Shown here piece after piece: positions 9,371 to 11,771 of a DNA stretch of 11,771 nucleotides. Source of the DNA: Archangium sp. Its GTDB lineage: Bacteria; Myxococcota; Myxococcia; Myxococcales; Myxococcaceae. The notes under the pieces are model-generated. The model did no database searches and had not been told where the DNA came from. It worked only from the letters and a program-made list of their open reading frames with translations. The position numbers were made by a program, and so were the translations under genes. The DNA lies in NCBI GenBank assembly GCA_016793525.1, contig JAEUJT010000078.1, positions 1 to 11,771 of the forward strand, in the 5' to 3' direction. Every line of letters starts with the position of its first letter. Position 1 is the stretch's first letter.

Positions 9371-10840
9371 CTACGCCACCACTTTCCACGTCGTTCCAGC
9401 GGGTGAGTCCATGATCTCCACGCCGAGCGCCTTGAGCTCTCCACGGAGCCGATCGGCCGCCTGGAACCCCTCGGGCGTCTTCGAAGCGCGCGCAGCCTGA
9501 CGTTCGGCGATCATCCCCTCCACCTTGGCGCGATCGATGTTCTTCGACGCGACCAATCGGTCCCGTCGTCGCAGCAACCACGCGTCAGGCGAATCTTCGA
9601 ACAACCCCAGCGCCGCCGAGAGCTTCGCGGCCACGTCGCGGAGCGCCTTCAACGTGCGCAGCACCACCGCCTTGTCTTTCACCGGAGGCTTGTCGCAGAG
9701 CAGGTTCAGCTCGGCGAACAGGCCGGAGAGCACCCCCAACCCGCCCGGGAAGTTGAAGTCGTCGCTCACCAGCTCGTCGAACTCGCGCTGGAACTTGCCT
9801 GGCTCGCCGTGCACCGGGCCGTCGGAGCTCTCCTTGCCCGCCAGCCGCTCATCGACCTTGCGCAAGGTCTCGTAGAAGTACTCGAGGCGCGTCTCCGCGT
9901 CGGCCAACGTCTTGTCGGCGAAGCTCAGCGCCTGCCGGTAGTGCGTGGAGAGGAAGAAGTACCGCAGCGCCTCGGCGTCGACCGCTGTGAGCGCGTCTCG
10001 GAGCCGCACGACATTGCCGAGCGACTTCGACATCTTGGCGCCTTCGAGGTCGAGAAAGCCGCCGTGCATCCAGCAGCTGCACAGCGACTGGCCGCTCGCC
10101 GCTTCACTCTGCGCCTTCTCGTTTTCGTGGTGGGGGAAGATCAGATCCAACCCGCCGCCGTGGAGATCGAACGATTCTCCCAGGTATTTTGATGACATGG
10201 CCGAGCACTCGATGTGCCAGCCGGGGCGGCCTTTGCCCCACGGTGAGTCCCATGAGACCTCCCCGGGTTTCGCCGCTTTCCAGAGCGCGAAGTCGAGCTG
10301 ATCTCGCTTCCGCGCGTCGTCTTCGACCCGATCGGTCTGCTGGAGGTCGTCGAGCTTCCGCCCCGAGAGCTGCGCGTACGCGCCGTACTTCCGCACTTCG
10401 AAGTACACGTCGCCGGCCGATTCGTAGGCCACGCCGCGGGAGATCAGCTTCTCGATGATGCCGATGATCTCGGGAATCGTCTCCGACACCTTGGGCGAGA
10501 CGTCGGGTTTCAGCAGCTTGAGCGCCGCGGCGTCGGCCTCGAATTCGCGAACGAACCGCGCCGCCAGGTCCAACGCCGATTCGCCGGAGTCGTGGGCCGC
10601 CTTGATGATCTTGTCGTCGACGTCGGTGTAGTTCCGTACGTAACGGACCTCGAACCCTCGGGAACGGAGGTACCGGACCACCGTGTCGAAGGACGTAAAG
10701 GTCCGCGCGTTGCCGATGTGCACGAAGCTGTACACAGTCGGCCCACACACGTAGATGCCGATTTTTCCTGGCACCAGCGGAACGAGAGGGACCTTGGCAT
10801 GCGCCAACGTGTTGAAAACGCGAATGTCGGGCGAAGTCAT
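9371..10840 (-). CDS. cysS: Cysteine-tRNA ligase
   Basis: CysRS charges tRNA-Cys with cysteine using ATP in the cytoplasm. The 489-residue product is full length for the family. Motifs: CGPTVYSFVHIGN (32-44) with the class I HIGH element at 41-44, KMSKS (269-273), and zinc ligands Cys32, Cys212 (HIECSAMS), His237 and Glu241 (FPHHENE), which match the zinc site of E. coli CysRS. The GGGLDLIFPHHENEKAQSEA segment is typical. The start is the ATG at 10840, because MTSPDIRVFNTL precedes the first conserved strand. The frame is open further upstream to 10936 but crosses the predicted promoter and lacks similarity. There is no Shine-Dalgarno (CCCCCCACCTC precedes the ATG), which fits a near-leaderless mRNA. 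It is probably the first gene of the leftward series. Confidence 0.97.
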   Translation of the reverse strand: MTSPDIRVFNTLAHAKVPLVPLVPGKIGIYVCGPTVYSFVHIGNARTFTSFDTVVRYLRSRGFEVRYVRNYTDVDDKIIKAAHDSGESALDLAARFVREFEADAAALKLLKPDVSPKVSETIPEIIGIIEKLISRGVAYESAGDVYFEVRKYGAYAQLSGRKLDDLQQTDRVEDDARKRDQLDFALWKAAKPGEVSWDSPWGKGRPGWHIECSAMSSKYLGESFDLHGGGLDLIFPHHENEKAQSEAASGQSLCSCWMHGGFLDLEGAKMSKSLGNVVRLRDALTAVDAEALRYFFLSTHYRQALSFADKTLADAETRLEYFYETLRKVDERLAGKESSDGPVHGEPGKFQREFDELVSDDFNFPGGLGVLSGLFAELNLLCDKPPVKDKAVVLRTLKALRDVAAKLSAALGLFEDSPDAWLLRRRDRLVASKNIDRAKVEGMIAERQAARASKTPEGFQAADRLRGELKALGVEIMDSPAGTTWKVVA

Positions 10841-10851
10841 GAGGTGGGGGG

Positions 10852-10881
10852 ACTTTACCCGCACGCAACCCGTGGTGTCAG
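10852..10881 (-). promoter_or_regulatory. Predicted sigma-70-type promoter for cysS and the leftward gene series
   Basis: On the minus strand a -35-like CTGACA (10876-10881, 5 of 6 matches to TTGACA) and a -10-like TAAAGT (10852-10857, 4 of 6 matches to TATAAT) are separated by 18 bp. Initiation about 7 nt past the -10 falls on the A at 10845, leaving a 5-nt leader before the cysS ATG at 10840. The absence of a Shine-Dalgarno agrees with this. It is a motif match only and has not been tested. Confidence 0.5.
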
Positions 10882-10917
10882 ATGTGCGATAACGCCGAAA
10901 CGATTTTCCGGCCCCTC

Positions 10918-10921
10918 GGAG
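10918..10921 (+). promoter_or_regulatory. Shine-Dalgarno GGAG deciding the FHA gene start
   Basis: GGAG sits 5 nt before the ATG at 10927. The rival in-frame ATG at 10882 has no such element, and the one at 10939 is 17 nt away, so this site favours 10927. Confidence 0.55.
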
Positions 10922-10926
10922 CGTAC

Positions 10927-11771
10927 ATGTCCACACCCATGTCGAAGTCCAAAACCCTCGAGCCGGGCGCGAGGCGCGCAGTGAAGAAACAACACGAAGA
11001 AGAAGCGATTCCGACGGCCATCTTCAACACCGAAAATGCCGACCGCGAGATGCAGGCCCAATACGGTTTGAGCGAGCCCACCTACAGCCCAGCGTTCCTC
11101 TACGTCGAGCGCGGGCCCGGCCAGGGTCAGCTCCTCGAGGTGAAGCAAGGCGTGATCGTGGTTGGCCGCGCGTCGGTCTCCGACCTCCGCATTCAGCACC
11201 CGTCGATCTCCCGGCGCCACGCGCAGGTGAAGCGGGTCGGCGAAGACTTCTTCGTGAAAGATCTGGGCTCGCAAAACGGCACCTTCGTCAACAAGCAGCG
11301 CATCGCCACCGAAGTCGAAGTGAAGGTCGGCGACACCCTGGCCCTCGGCAATGCCCTCGTTCGTCTCCGCGGCCCGATGACCAAGGCCGAGCGCCTGGCC
11401 GCCACCGCCACCGTCGCCCCTCCGAAGGCGGTTCGCCGCAGCGCGACGCCTGCCGAAGACACGATCGCGCAACGCTCGAGCGACGTCGGTCGCCGTTCAA
11501 CCCCCGCAATTCGCATCGCGGTCTTCGCTGGCGCTATGGGCTTCGGCCTGGCCGGCGTTCTCGCGTTCGCAGTGGTGAAGATGGTCACCGCTCCTCCCCC
11601 TTCGGCTCCGGCTGCGACTGACAAGCGCGACGTGGCGCTCGCTCCGGCCCCGAAAGAAGCCGATCACCGCGAGCGGCTGATCAAAGACGCGCTCGACCGC
11701 AAGATGCACGAAAAGACCGACGCTCCGGCGCCTGCCGCGGCCTCCGTCGTGGTCGCCGAGCCCGTGCAGGT
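10927..11771 (+). CDS. FHA-domain single-pass membrane protein (partial, runs off right edge)
   Basis: The frame is open from the ATG at 10927 to the window end (281 codons seen, no stop). A charged N-terminal segment (1-50) precedes an FHA domain (about 57-149), a module that binds phosphothreonine peptides. Its signature residues are present: Gly80-Arg81 (VVGRAS), Ser95 and His98 (SISRRHAQV), and Asn117-Gly118-Thr119 (LGSQNGTFVN), so binding should be intact. A Thr/Ser/Arg-rich linker (150-195) leads to a transmembrane helix (about 195-220), then a Pro/Ala-rich and charged tail that is probably periplasmic. The FHA domain would therefore be cytoplasmic. It is divergent from cysS, with 86 bp between start codons. 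An in-frame ATG at 10882 would add 15 residues (MCDNAETIF...) but lacks a ribosome-binding site. The C-terminal function cannot be judged. Partnership with the kinase-like gene nearby is inference. Confidence 0.9.
   Translation, partial: MSTPMSKSKTLEPGARRAVKKQHEEEAIPTAIFNTENADREMQAQYGLSEPTYSPAFLYVERGPGQGQLLEVKQGVIVVGRASVSDLRIQHPSISRRHAQVKRVGEDFFVKDLGSQNGTFVNKQRIATEVEVKVGDTLALGNALVRLRGPMTKAERLAATATVAPPKAVRRSATPAEDTIAQRSSDVGRRSTPAIRIAVFAGAMGFGLAGVLAFAVVKMVTAPPPSAPAATDKRDVALAPAPKEADHRERLIKDALDRKMHEKTDAPAPAAASVVVAEPVQ

Noticed and set aside
7508..9406. A 632-codon plus-strand open frame opposite the M28 and M48 genes
   Set aside because: It spans two real genes and their junction, has a low-complexity Arg/His-rich product and no ribosome-binding site. 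It is a shadow.
10841..10936. Longer cysS start at 10936
   Set aside because: It would add 32 residues without similarity to the family and run through the predicted promoter and the divergent start.

Overview
The window is visibly GC-rich and densely coding. It looks like chromosomal DNA of a deltaproteobacterial/Myxococcota organism. The evidence is a serine/threonine kinase with a transmembrane anchor and Pro/Ala-rich tail, an FHA-domain membrane protein, a Cys-rich beta-propeller-like lipoprotein, and strong G/C third-position codon use. The taxonomic call is inference from gene content; no marker gene was searched.

Layout: (1) positions 1-348 (+) hold the C-terminal end of formate-tetrahydrofolate ligase (fhs), converging on uvrB. 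(2) Positions 412-10840 (-) hold seven genes in one direction, in transcription order: cysS, an M28 aminopeptidase with signal peptide, a soluble M48-type metalloprotease, a kinase-fold protein with one transmembrane segment, a small secreted/membrane protein of unknown family, a large Cys-rich lipoprotein, and uvrB. Gaps are 0, 28, 28, 31, -7 and 38 bp, so they plausibly form one transcription unit. It would be led by a promoter just upstream of cysS (CTGACA-18 bp-TAAAGT), which predicts an almost leaderless mRNA. (3) From 10927 (+) a divergent gene for an FHA-domain, single-pass membrane protein runs off the right edge.

The housekeeping genes cysS (translation) and uvrB (nucleotide excision repair) bracket a five-gene block directed mostly at the cell envelope. 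The middle of the block (kinase, two-TM protein, lipoprotein) is the least ordinary part. The kinase has lost several canonical residues, the next two genes overlap by 7 bp with a hairpin before the second start, and the lipoprotein carries 14 clustered cysteines before a propeller-like region. Together with the divergent FHA protein they could be a phospho-signalling module spanning the inner membrane, but that is a hypothesis. I see no RNA genes, CRISPR arrays, insertion sequences or attachment sites. No gap exceeds 90 bp.
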